Positions 35,920 through 44,111 of a DNA stretch of 64,000 nt are shown here, in pieces (position 1 is the stretch's first letter; every line of letters begins with the position of its first letter). Location of the stretch: contig CAZVOA010000002.1 in assembly GCA_964628465.1 (NCBI GenBank), positions 62,001-126,000 on the forward strand, in the 5' to 3' direction. The translations under genes were made by a program, and so were the position numbers. Origin of the DNA: JAFGPS01 sp964628465. GTDB taxonomy: Bacteria; Planctomycetota; Phycisphaerae; Sedimentisphaerales; Anaerobacaceae. Below the pieces are notes generated by a model. The model was not told where the DNA came from. It made no database searches and saw nothing but the letters and a program-made list of their open reading frames with translations.

Positions 35920-37092
35920 TTAGATTAAACTTTTATAGCCAGACTGCAAGTAATTTTTAACTTCTTTTCTCGCCCATCTGTCAGTTTCAAGCAATTCTTC
36001 AAGAGATACGTCATTTTTATTACTGTGTTTGTTCAGGCAATGTTCTATCAGTTCCATTATATTAACAAACCTGATTCTACCCGCCAGAAACTCCGCAACA
36101 GCGGCTTCATTCGCGGCGTTAAACACTACCGCAGTCGTTCCGCCGATGCGAGCGACTTCAAATCCCAGTTTCAATCCGCGGAAAATCTCGAGGTCAGGCT
36201 TAAAAAAAGTTAAATTACCAACTTGTTCAAGACGCAGGCGGTTCACGATTCCCTCAACTCGTGCCGGATATGTAAGAGCATATTGAATAGGCAGGCACAT
36301 ATCAGGTTTTCCAAGCTGGGCAATAATTGAACCATCAACGAATTCAACAAGTGAATGAATTATCGACTCGGGATGAATCACAACATCCAGTTTATCAACC
36401 GGCATATCGAAAAGCCATCTCGCTTCTATTACTTCAAATGCTTTATTCATCATGGTCGCCGAATCGATGGTAATTTTCGGTCCCATGTCCCACGTCGGAT
36501 GCGCGAGAGCCTGCTCCAAAGTAACATTTTCAATCTCTTTTAATGAAAGTTTCCTGAACGGCCCGCCCGAGGCGGTGAGTATAATTTTATATACTTCTTC
36601 ACGTTTTCCGGACTGCATTGACTGGAAAATCGCTGAATGTTCGCTATCCACCGGTAATATGGAACCGCCGCTTTGTTTTATTTTGTCCACGAGCATCTGG
36701 CCCGCGATAACGAGAGGTTCTTTATTTGCTATGGCAAGTCTTTTACCTTTTTCCGCCGCCGCTAAAAGAGCAGGCAAACCAGCCGAGCCGACCACTGCCG
36801 CAAGAAGAATGTCAACTTCATCAAGTTGAGCTATTTCCACCATCCCGTCAGGTCCGGTAATAATCTCTATATCATTATTGCCAACTAATTTATGAATTTT
36901 CTGGGCATAATCAGGATTGGTTACCGCGATATATTTGGGTTTGAATTTTTTAGCCTGCTGGGCGAGCAGTTCGATATTGCTATGAGCACTCAATGCCACA
37001 ATCTGGTAATCCGGGCCGAGAGCTTCGATAACACGTAAAGCGTTTGTGCCGATAGAGCCGGTAGAACCTAAAATAGCAATTTTCTTGACCAT
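35920..37092 (-). CDS. dxr: 1-deoxy-D-xylulose-5-phosphate reductoisomerase
   Basis: DXR makes methylerythritol phosphate, the committed step of non-mevalonate isoprenoid synthesis. The 390 residues show the NADPH site ILGSTGSIGTNALRVI at the N-terminus, AIANKEPLVIAG, the metal site PVDSEHSAIFQ, the flexible-loop ASGGPFR, HPTWDMGPKITIDSATMMNK and the C-terminal AANEAAVAEFL. Note that the usual NKE(T/S)LV reads NKEPLV. It lies just upstream of rseP and downstream of hisG on the same strand. Confidence 0.97.
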   Translation of the reverse strand: MVKKIAILGSTGSIGTNALRVIEALGPDYQIVALSAHSNIELLAQQAKKFKPKYIAVTNPDYAQKIHKLVGNNDIEIITGPDGMVEIAQLDEVDILLAAVVGSAGLPALLAAAEKGKRLAIANKEPLVIAGQMLVDKIKQSGGSILPVDSEHSAIFQSMQSGKREEVYKIILTASGGPFRKLSLKEIENVTLEQALAHPTWDMGPKITIDSATMMNKAFEVIEARWLFDMPVDKLDVVIHPESIIHSLVEFVDGSIIAQLGKPDMCLPIQYALTYPARVEGIVNRLRLEQVGNLTFFKPDLEIFRGLKLGFEVARIGGTTAVVFNAANEAAVAEFLAGRIRFVNIMELIEHCLNKHSNKNDVSLEELLETDRWARKEVKNYLQSGYKSLI

Positions 37093-37106
37093 ACATATAT
37101 TAGATA

Positions 37107-37134
37107 GTAGAGACGCACGGCCGTGCGTCTCTAC
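37107..37134. repeat. 28-bp palindromic repeat, copy 1
   Basis: GTAGAGACGCACGG followed by its exact reverse complement makes a perfect 28-bp palindrome between dxr and hisG. A second copy with one changed base lies on the other side of hisG. It looks like a mobile REP-type palindrome or a cruciform/terminator element. Confidence 0.9.
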
Positions 37135-37144
37135 CTGTAATGAT

Positions 37145-38020
37145 TTAATGGATTACTTTATTCAGCGGGTATGTGAATAAACCCGAGCCGCCTGCACGTA
37201 TCAGGGCTGGAACCAAAGAACGTTCGATTGCGTCGTCGATAATAACCTCTATCGCGACGTATTGCGAATCCGCCAGTTCAGAAATCGTCGGGCTTTTTTC
37301 GGCTGGAAGAATGTTCAATATCGACGGTAAATCCGCTTTTTTCACGTTCAGCTTTAAACCGACCTTGTTTCGAGCTTCTATCGCGGCGTTAAGAAGCATG
37401 GAAATATTCTCGATTTTTTCACGTTTTTCAGGGTTTTCCAACGCCTTTTTATTCGCGATAAACCTTGTTGTCGAGCTAATAATCGTATCGACAATTCTAA
37501 GGTTATTCGCTCTGAGCGAAGAGCCGGTTTCGGTCAGTTCGACAATAGCATTGACTAATCTGGCTTTAACCTCCGTAGCTCCCCAACTGAATTCCACTTT
37601 AACGTTTATTTTTTTATCTGCAAAATACTTTTTCGTAACGTTTAACAATTCCGTAGCGATTATCCCATCTTCCAAATCCTCAGGTTTTTCTACACTGGAT
37701 TCTTCAGGAACAGCCAATACCCAGCGTGCCGGTTTGCTCGTCGCCTTACTGTATGGAAGCTGACATATTTCCACTACATCAGAGCCGTTTTCCATTATCC
37801 AGTCATAACCCGTAATTCCGACATCAAGAACGCCGTCTTCGACATATCTGCTCATTTCCTGCGCTCGGAGCATTACAAGCTGAATTTCTTTATCATCAAT
37901 ATGCGGCTGATAGCTCCGTTGAGATTCGGCAATATGAAAACCGGCTTTGCCAAACAGTTCTATCGTTGCTTTCTGTAAACTTCCTGCGGGTAATCCTAAT
38001 TTTAATAATATTTCTGACAT
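37145..38020 (-). CDS. hisG: ATP phosphoribosyltransferase, long form
   Basis: HisG joins ATP and PRPP in the first step of histidine synthesis. The product is 291 residues from the ATG at 38020 (an ATG one codon upstream is closer to the AAAGGA site and less likely). It is the long form, with the catalytic part (LKLGLPAGSLQKATIELFGKAG, VEDGVLDVGITGYDW, the PRPP-binding region VELTETGSSLRANNLRI) and a C-terminal ACT-like regulatory domain (NILPAEKSPTISEL, ALIRAGGSGLFTYPLNKVIH). It should therefore be histidine-sensitive and not need HisZ. No other his gene is nearby. Confidence 0.95.
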   Translation of the reverse strand: MSEILLKLGLPAGSLQKATIELFGKAGFHIAESQRSYQPHIDDKEIQLVMLRAQEMSRYVEDGVLDVGITGYDWIMENGSDVVEICQLPYSKATSKPARWVLAVPEESSVEKPEDLEDGIIATELLNVTKKYFADKKINVKVEFSWGATEVKARLVNAIVELTETGSSLRANNLRIVDTIISSTTRFIANKKALENPEKREKIENISMLLNAAIEARNKVGLKLNVKKADLPSILNILPAEKSPTISELADSQYVAIEVIIDDAIERSLVPALIRAGGSGLFTYPLNKVIH

Positions 38021-38040
38021 CATTTTCCTTTAATTAGTTA

Positions 38041-38068
38041 GTAGAGACGCACGGCCGTGCGTCTTTAC
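38041..38068. repeat. 28-bp palindromic repeat, copy 2
   Basis: Same palindrome as at 37107-37134 with one C-to-T change in the right arm. Its last bases contain the stop codon of the neighbouring HhH-fold gene, so the repeat inserted at, or replaced, the gene's 3' end. Confidence 0.9.
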
Positions 38069-38868
38069 TTTTTTTTCTTTGTTTTCTTGGCGACTGGTTC
38101 TTCTTTCGGTTTTTTTACCTTTTCAGCCTTCTTCGCTTTTTTAACTTTCTCTACTGTTTTCGCGGCCCCAGTTACATCAGAATCAACTGAAACTGCTGCC
38201 GATTCTTTTGCTTCATGTTCCTTTTTCGTCGCATGAGAACTCTTAACGTTCGATGTATGACGAATATTGGTTTCACTTTCATGGCGTAAAAGTTTATAAA
38301 ATTCATAGCCGTTTTTGGCTGATATCTGCTTCGAGAGAAAACCTTCTATAGTCCCGGCGTCTGCATGGGAATCAACAAGATCATTTTTTTGAAGATATTC
38401 GACCATTATGTCGGTTAGAGGTATCGCGTGAGAATCCAATGCGGTCAACATACAATAATCAATCGTATATCGGCTCAATCCTTCCATCTTCTCAAGTTTT
38501 TGGCGGGCTGGACGCTTACCCAATTTATGAATGCTTTCAAGATTTACCTGGTTGTTTTCAGTGTATATATTGTTTAGCACCTTGGTCAATATCAAAGCTG
38601 CCTGCCTGTTTTCAGCATTATCACAGCCTAATAATTCCGCTATTTCTTCAAGCTTTGAGACACGAAGGTCGTTCCAGTCCACGAAATACTCACTGAACTT
38701 CTTTATTGCTGTTTCAGTTTCCTTTTCTGTAAGCTTTTCGCTGATTATACCGTAAATCAGGGAATCAACAACTGTTTGCGTTTCAACCTGAAATACTTTC
38801 GTATTTTTACGTTTTAACGACTGATATAATGCTGTTATCTTTTTCGAATATTCTTTACTGTTTTTCAT
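38065..38868 (-). CDS. HhH-GPD-like (endonuclease III-fold) protein with Lys-rich tail, catalytic lysine absent
   Basis: I chose the ATG at 38868 (AGAGG site 5 bases upstream), giving 267 residues. Residues ~35-170 resemble the endonuclease III helix-hairpin-helix fold: DWNDLRVSKLEEIAELLGC, then LESIHKLGKRPARQKLEKME, GLSRYTIDYCMLTAL and AIPLTDIMVEYLQ. The motif that holds the catalytic Lys in EndoIII (GVGxKTA) reads GLSRYTID, while the Asp of the LPVDTHV motif is kept (PLTD). There is no 4Fe-4S cysteine cluster. The C-terminal ~65 residues are Lys/Ala/Glu-rich, as in histone-like tails. It may bind DNA without cutting, or be a monofunctional glycosylase. Confidence 0.6.
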   Translation of the reverse strand: MKNSKEYSKKITALYQSLKRKNTKVFQVETQTVVDSLIYGIISEKLTEKETETAIKKFSEYFVDWNDLRVSKLEEIAELLGCDNAENRQAALILTKVLNNIYTENNQVNLESIHKLGKRPARQKLEKMEGLSRYTIDYCMLTALDSHAIPLTDIMVEYLQKNDLVDSHADAGTIEGFLSKQISAKNGYEFYKLLRHESETNIRHTSNVKSSHATKKEHEAKESAAVSVDSDVTGAAKTVEKVKKAKKAEKVKKPKEEPVAKKTKKKK

Positions 38869-38929
38869 ACATACCTCTGCCAAAATATTCCAGCGGACCA
38901 ATTTTTCTTAAATTTGAACCGGTGCTAAT

Positions 38930-38957
38930 CACTATTCACTAAACACTATTCACTATA
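38930..38957. repeat. heptanucleotide tandem repeat (CACTATT-type)
   Basis: Four 7-bp units, CACTATT CACTAAA CACTATT CACTATA, occupy the gap downstream of rbfA and reach its stop codon. Similar 7-bp arrays with other units occur elsewhere in the window. Confidence 0.7.
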
Positions 38958-39408
38958 TATTTTCGTCAGTATCATCTGAAAAATCTTCGTCGATTTCGTC
39001 TTCAATCTCCTCTGATTCATCGAGATCATTTTCTTCGTCTGTTTCAGGTTCGTCATATGGATTACCAACGGCTTCGTCTATCAGTCTCATGGTTTCCAGT
39101 GTTTTTTTGAAATTTTCATCGTATTTCAAATGCAGAACGGGACAGAATTTACTATTTAAATTATGAGCCATAAAAACCTGTATTCGTTTTGTTGCGTGTA
39201 CTATCGCGCTGAAAGTTTTGTTCTGTGCGGCTTCATCTTTGCCGAAAACACTTATAAATACATCGACATTGCGTAAATCCGGAGATATATCGACTTTGGT
39301 TACACTGATTAGTCCTTCGATGCGAGGATCGTTGAGGTGATTTGTTATACAATCACTTACAGATTCCTTTATTATGCGAGCTACTTTTTCCTGTCTTCGA
39401 GTTGTCAT
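38953..39408 (-). CDS. rbfA: 30S ribosome-binding factor A
   Basis: RbfA assists late 30S maturation and 16S 5'-end processing. I chose the ATG at 39408 (product begins MTTRRQEKVARIIKESVSDC; AGGA site just upstream) over a longer frame that runs through a heptamer repeat. The 151 residues include the KH-type core DPRIEGLISVTKVDISPDLR, VDVFISVFG and PVLHLKYDENFKKTLE. The last ~30 residues are almost purely acidic (Asp/Glu), beyond the normal family end. It follows infB by about 80 bp in the usual nusA-infB-rbfA order. Confidence 0.94.
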   Translation of the reverse strand: MTTRRQEKVARIIKESVSDCITNHLNDPRIEGLISVTKVDISPDLRNVDVFISVFGKDEAAQNKTFSAIVHATKRIQVFMAHNLNSKFCPVLHLKYDENFKKTLETMRLIDEAVGNPYDEPETDEENDLDESEEIEDEIDEDFSDDTDENI

Positions 39409-39418
39409 AATCGTCCTG

Positions 39419-39447
39419 CGTATTGCGTATTGCGTATTGCGTATTGC
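39419..39447. repeat. heptanucleotide tandem repeat (CGTATTG-type)
   Basis: Four perfect CGTATTG units plus one base lie between rbfA and infB, just upstream of the rbfA ribosome-binding site. The nearby CGCAATACGC (39461-39470) is an inverted copy, so the transcript could fold here. Confidence 0.85.
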
Positions 39448-39490
39448 ATAATTTCCTTCACGCAATACGCATCACACACGACGCACAACG

Positions 39491-42151
39491 CTATAGTGTT
39501 CTTGCTACCTTTATAATTTCATAAAAATCAAAGATATCATCTACTTTGATATCATCGAAACCCGCGATTTTAATTCCACACTCCAGTCCTGTTTTTACTT
39601 CGCGTGCGTCATTCTTGAAATGTTTCAGCGATTCGAGAGACAGGTCATCTTTAACTACTATATTATTCCTGATAAGTCTTGCTTTAGCGGTTTTCGTTAC
39701 TACGCCGCTGGTAACATAACAACCGGCAATCGTACCGATACGCGAAATTTTGAATGTATCTCGTACAACAGCTCTTCCGAGGCTCTTTTCCTGCTCTTCT
39801 GGAGCAAGCATGCCAACCATCGATTTTTGCAAATCTTCTGTTATTCGGTAAATGATATTGTAGAGTCGTATTTCGACGCCTTTTGCTTCGGCGGTTTTAG
39901 CCGCATGTTCGTCACTGACAACGTTGAAGCCGATAATGATTGCGTTCGATGCTTCCGCTAAAACTACATCACCTTCGGTAATTCCGCCGGTAGATGCGTG
40001 CAGAATATTAAGTTTTACTTCATTCGTGCTTAATTCAGTCAAATATTTTTTCAAAACATCAACGGAGCCTTGAACATCGGCACGTATGATGAGATTTAAT
40101 GTCTGGGTTTTACCAGCTTCTATCTGGCTGAATAAATTATCAAGCGTTACCTGGTTTCGCTCAGATAGAGAATGTTCCCTGCTGATAGTCTGGTTTTCTT
40201 CAGCGGCCGCCTTGGCCCTGTTGAAATCATCCATACAGTAGAATCTGTCTCCGGCCTGCGGAGTATCGCTTAAGCCTGTTATCTCAACTGGCATAGAGCT
40301 TGTCGCTGTTTTGATAACCTTGCCGTATGTATTTTTCATCATTTTTATACGGCCGTAAGCTGCACCGGCTAATATGATGTCACCTTTATTCAATTGACCT
40401 TCTTTAATCAATACCGTAGCCAGAGGTCCCTGCTTTGAGGACATTTTTGCCTCGATTACCCAGCCTGTCGCGGGAATTGTATCATCGGCTTTAAGGTCAG
40501 CCAGTTCAGCAATATAATCGAGCGATTCAAGAAGTTCATCGACACCCTGGCCGGTAGTCGCGCTTGTTTTTACGACTTCGGTTTCGCCTCCCCATTCGGC
40601 TGGTGTTAGTCCATGCTCGGAAAGCTCGGCATAAATACGGTTTATATCACAGCCCGGCAAATCTATTTTGTTTAACGCGACAATAATCGGTACGCCAGCT
40701 GCTTTACTATGTGCGATTGCTTCTATGGTTTGAGGCATCACGCCGTCATCGGCAGCAACAACGAGTACGACAACATCTGTCATATTTGCGCCGCGAGCTC
40801 GCATAGCGGTAAAAGCTTCATGACCGGGAGTGTCAATAAACGTTACTCGTTTATTATCCCAGATAATCTCTGACGCTCCGATGTGCTGTGTTATACCGCC
40901 GGCTTCGCCTGAAGCTACGTGAGAGGAACGAATTTTATCCAGAAGACTGGTTTTGCCGTGATCGACGTGTCCCAACATCGCGGCGATAACGCTGCGTTTC
41001 TGGATATTTTTTCCTTCGCGTTTTTCAAATTCCTGCTTTATCTGTTCCTCCAGAGTAATTTTACGTTCTATGGATAATTCGACATCAAAATCCAACGCCA
41101 TCATTTCAGCTACATCGTTGCTGATTACCTGATTGGCATTAGCCATAATATTCTGCTGCATTAATTTCGTGATAATATCAGTGGCTTTTACACCAAGAGC
41201 GGCTGATAAATCTTTCACAGTTACAGGCGCAATTATTGAAGCTTTTGTTGGTTTTACCGGTGCAGATGATGAAGCCTGTTTCAATTTAGCGGCTATTTTT
41301 CGCGTAGGACGTAAACGCAAACCTTCGCCGCCAGCGGCATCAAGCCTGGCACGTCTCTCTTCAATATCTCTTTCACGCCATTTACTGCCTGAAGTTTTAG
41401 CTTTTTTAGCTGCATCTGGTTCAACTTCGTCACGCCTTCTGCCGTGAGTGCGATCCTTTCGTTTTTTAGCCCCATGTTTTTTATCAGTAGTCTCAGTCGG
41501 AGCGGCTTTATTCTGGCTGTACATCAGCGGTTCAGTAACAGGATCATCATACTTAGCTCTTGTACGAGGCTTAGGTCTTCTTCGAGATGGCTCTGGAGCT
41601 TCAACCCTTACTACCTGCGGCCCGCTCAGCCTGGCTGGTTCCGGTCTTTGCAAAATAGGACCAGCAGGTACGATAATTTCAGGTTCTGGAGCAGGTTGTG
41701 GTTCAGGCTCAGGTTTAACTTCAGGTTCAGGTTGGACTTCAGGCTCTTGAGATATCTGAGGTTCTTTCTCTTCAGTGATTACCTCTTCCTGTTCTACCTG
41801 CTCATTAACTGTTTCTATCTGTTCGTCACCGATTTCATCAATAATATCCTGGTCGGTTTCACCTTCTTGCGTAACTTCCAGAGTCTCATTTTCTGCCTGT
41901 ACTTCTTCGTCGGTGTTTACTTTCTTTTTTCTTTTGATTCGAACCTTGCTCAAATCAACCTTTTCTGAAGTCTCAATTGTGGTTACATTTTCACCCTCAG
42001 AAAACCATTCATGTATAGTAGCCGCCAGACCTGCCGATATAACTGACATATGATTCTTGACGTCGAGATTTTCATCCTGACATTTTTTAATAATAGCAGA
42101 GCTTTTTACCCCAAGTTCTTTCGCAAGTATATATACCCTTGTTGTTGCCAA
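39491..42151 (-). CDS. infB: translation initiation factor IF-2
   Basis: IF-2 is the GTPase that places initiator tRNA on the 30S subunit. The 886-residue protein has an N-terminal IF2_N motif (RVYILAKELGVKSSAIIKKC), then a long low-complexity linker rich in Glu, Pro and Val (VQPEPEVKPEPEPQPAPEPE) and a Lys/Arg-rich stretch. A second IF2_N and the GTPase follow with MLGHVDHGKTSLLDKIR, DTPGHEAF and ALNKIDLPG. Domains II-IV end with GLECGIKIAGFDDIKVDDIF. It lies between nusA and rbfA on the same strand. Confidence 0.97.
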   Translation of the reverse strand: MATTRVYILAKELGVKSSAIIKKCQDENLDVKNHMSVISAGLAATIHEWFSEGENVTTIETSEKVDLSKVRIKRKKKVNTDEEVQAENETLEVTQEGETDQDIIDEIGDEQIETVNEQVEQEEVITEEKEPQISQEPEVQPEPEVKPEPEPQPAPEPEIIVPAGPILQRPEPARLSGPQVVRVEAPEPSRRRPKPRTRAKYDDPVTEPLMYSQNKAAPTETTDKKHGAKKRKDRTHGRRRDEVEPDAAKKAKTSGSKWRERDIEERRARLDAAGGEGLRLRPTRKIAAKLKQASSSAPVKPTKASIIAPVTVKDLSAALGVKATDIITKLMQQNIMANANQVISNDVAEMMALDFDVELSIERKITLEEQIKQEFEKREGKNIQKRSVIAAMLGHVDHGKTSLLDKIRSSHVASGEAGGITQHIGASEIIWDNKRVTFIDTPGHEAFTAMRARGANMTDVVVLVVAADDGVMPQTIEAIAHSKAAGVPIIVALNKIDLPGCDINRIYAELSEHGLTPAEWGGETEVVKTSATTGQGVDELLESLDYIAELADLKADDTIPATGWVIEAKMSSKQGPLATVLIKEGQLNKGDIILAGAAYGRIKMMKNTYGKVIKTATSSMPVEITGLSDTPQAGDRFYCMDDFNRAKAAAEENQTISREHSLSERNQVTLDNLFSQIEAGKTQTLNLIIRADVQGSVDVLKKYLTELSTNEVKLNILHASTGGITEGDVVLAEASNAIIIGFNVVSDEHAAKTAEAKGVEIRLYNIIYRITEDLQKSMVGMLAPEEQEKSLGRAVVRDTFKISRIGTIAGCYVTSGVVTKTAKARLIRNNIVVKDDLSLESLKHFKNDAREVKTGLECGIKIAGFDDIKVDDIFDFYEIIKVARTL

Positions 42152-42265
42152 AAATATTTCTCCAACTTCAACTATTTTTTTGTTTTACCAGTCATATTGC
42201 TCTGAACATCCGCTATTCAACATTGCCAATAACAAACGAATCAGAAATCTTTGATAAAATATTGG

Positions 42266-43483
42266 CTAATCGTCGTGAATCATTTTAGATTGTTTAGCCA
42301 GATGTTTTTCTGCTTCACGCTGTTCTTTCAGCGCGGAAAGATTTTCTACTGCTTTCGACGCCGCTTCCACTAGTTTTTCCGCAACATCAGCATTTATTTT
42401 TAAATCATTTATTAAAGGCTCTACTCCTACGTCATCAAGGTCTGATACGGAAATAACACCAAGCGCGATAAGTTTATCGACTATAGTATCATCAACTCCT
42501 TCAACGGTTTTTATACAATTCGCAAGACGTTCAATGCCCTGATTGTATTCATCCGGCGTAAGAATATCTATATCCCACGATGTAAGCCTTGCGGCCAGTC
42601 TAACGTTCTGTCCATGCTTGCCTATGGCAAGACTAAGCTGCTCTTCTTCGACTACTACAGTTGCGCGTCCAAGTTCAAAACAAAGAGCTATTTCACTAAC
42701 TTTCGCAGGCATAAGCGCATTCGAGACAAGCACTTGCGAGGAATCATTCCAGCGTACAATATCAATCTTTTCGCCCGCCAGTTCATCAACTATATTTTTT
42801 ATCCTGCTTCCGCGTACGCCAACACAGGCGCCAACCGGATCAACTTTATCATCCAGTGAGTTAACCGCAACTTTTGTTCTATATCCCGCTTCCCTGGCAA
42901 GGGCACGGATCTCGATTATTTTTTCGTTTATCTCAGGAACTTCAAGTTCGAATAACCTTCTTATAAAATCGGGATGTGTACGAGAAAGAATAATTTTCAC
43001 CTGATTGGATGATTCCTTTACATCCAGAATCAAACATCTGATTCTTTCTCCAACCCTATGAGTCTGCCCCATTATCTGCTCGCCTTTTGGCATAAATCCT
43101 TCCGTCCAGCGATCAAGGCTGACAATTAATGTACCGCTTTCATATCGCACAACTGAGCCGCTGACAATTTCGCCTCTTCTCTGTACAAATTCAGAATAGA
43201 TACTATCCCTTTCTCCAGCGCGAATCTTTTGTATTATTACCTGCTTGGCAATTTGGGCAGGAATTCTCCCAAGTGTTTTAATATCGATTTGAACTTTATC
43301 CTTAAAAGCTGCAATCTGCCCGTTTTGACGATCTATATGTACTTCGATATCGATATCCGGCGAGCCGAAATGTTTTTTGGCTGCTGAAACCATAGCCTCT
43401 TCAAGATCAACAAATATCAATTCTTTATTGATATTTTTGTCGCGAGCGATATTTTCTACAATTCTTAATAATTCCTGATTCAT
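42266..43483 (-). CDS. nusA: transcription elongation/termination factor NusA
   Basis: NusA binds RNA polymerase and nascent RNA, shaping pausing, termination and antitermination. The 405 residues show the N-terminal polymerase-binding domain (KNINKELIFVDLEEAMVSAA), an S1 domain (RRGEIVSGSVVRYESGTLIV), KH1 (DPVGACVGVRGSRIKNIVDE) and KH2 (LAIGKHGQNVRLAARLTSWD), then a short HhH-like tail. It heads nusA-infB-rbfA. The rimP gene that usually precedes nusA is absent here; see the leader region. Confidence 0.96.
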   Translation of the reverse strand: MNQELLRIVENIARDKNINKELIFVDLEEAMVSAAKKHFGSPDIDIEVHIDRQNGQIAAFKDKVQIDIKTLGRIPAQIAKQVIIQKIRAGERDSIYSEFVQRRGEIVSGSVVRYESGTLIVSLDRWTEGFMPKGEQIMGQTHRVGERIRCLILDVKESSNQVKIILSRTHPDFIRRLFELEVPEINEKIIEIRALAREAGYRTKVAVNSLDDKVDPVGACVGVRGSRIKNIVDELAGEKIDIVRWNDSSQVLVSNALMPAKVSEIALCFELGRATVVVEEEQLSLAIGKHGQNVRLAARLTSWDIDILTPDEYNQGIERLANCIKTVEGVDDTIVDKLIALGVISVSDLDDVGVEPLINDLKINADVAEKLVEAASKAVENLSALKEQREAEKHLAKQSKMIHDD

Positions 43484-43564
43484 AGTCCTAATCTCTTTCT
43501 GATGCTACTCTGTCCCATGGGGACTGCGAAGCACGAGTTGAACTCTTAATCCATATTTCATAAC

Positions 43565-43591
43565 AAAAAATGGAAACCTTTCTGGTTTCCA
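43565..43591 (-). terminator. intrinsic terminator/attenuator in front of nusA
   Basis: TGGAAACC (43571-43578) and GGTTTCCA (43584-43591) make a perfect 8-bp stem with a 5-nt loop. On the minus strand it is followed by a run of six T, 82 bp before the nusA start codon. Confidence 0.7.
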
Positions 43592-43664
43592 CTTCAAACA
43601 AGCACCGATTGGTATTCATCTTATCCAACCGGCAAAACGATTAGAGGTTGTAGTTTATTTTATA

Positions 43665-43826
43665 CTACATCATCAGCCTCCGGTAAAGATATCCTTTTGC
43701 ATAAAATGCAAATCCGACAATACAACCAATTTCGTTTTCTGGCATTGAAGCAGAAACTCTAATTTCCGGGCTGCCATTGGCGCAAAAAGAAAAGCGGTAA
43801 CGAATAATTGTTCGCTTATTTTGCAC
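43665..43826 (-). CDS. candidate small protein (53 codons) in the nusA leader
   Basis: Reading from a GTG at 43826 (AGGA about 9 bases upstream) to TAG at 43665-43667 gives VQNKRTIIRYRFSFCANGSP followed by EIRVSASMPENEIGCIVGFA and a basic/aromatic end. The composition looks protein-like and an upstream in-frame stop bounds it, but the sequence matches no family I know and the start is not ATG. It could instead be the decayed end of a larger gene or chance. Confidence 0.3.
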   Translation of the reverse strand: MQNKRTIIRYRFSFCANGSPEIRVSASMPENEIGCIVGFAFYAKGYLYRRLMM

Positions 43827-44026
43827 GATCTATTAATCCTGTTAAGTACATTTCACACCTGTTTAATAAAATCTTTCTGGCAACTCACACAAAACTTACA
43901 GCCGAACTGTACATAATAATCGCTAAATCCAGATAGAGCAATAACTTTTTTAACGTTTTTATCATATTTTAAGGATTTTTCGGTAAAAACCGCGTTTTTT
44001 TCACCAAAAACCACCTGAAATGATAA

Positions 44027-44059
44027 AAAATCGCTTTTTAATACTGAAATAGCGATTTT
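44027..44059 (-). terminator. intrinsic terminator downstream of the membrane-anchored hypothetical gene
   Basis: AAAATCGCT (44027-44035) pairs with AGCGATTTT (44051-44059) over a 15-nt loop. On the minus strand the stem runs into TTTTTTATC, fitting termination of the gene ending at 44112. Confidence 0.65.
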
Positions 44060-44111
44060 AACATTTTTTTATGTGCCAAGAGCATGTTTTTGAGGTTTAT
44101 AGTCTATTTGC

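Larger units (their letters stand above)
43484..44111. promoter_or_regulatory. long nusA leader region
   Basis: This 628-bp gap is where rimP would normally lie. On the minus strand it contains, in order, the terminator of the upstream gene (44027-44059), an AT-rich promoter-like stretch, a possible 53-codon reading frame (43665-43826), and an intrinsic terminator (43565-43591) about 80 bp before nusA. This arrangement suggests transcription attenuation of the nusA-infB-rbfA operon. No rimP homologue or tRNA was found in it. Confidence 0.5.

Noticed and set aside
41444..41968. 174-codon plus-strand frame opposite infB
   Set aside because: It reflects the low-complexity Pro/Glu linker of IF-2 read backwards (Phe/Arg/Leu-rich); no start signal.
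43500..43560. tRNA upstream of nusA (as metY in E. coli)
   Set aside because: A GTTCAACTC-like string is present, but no cloverleaf can be drawn.
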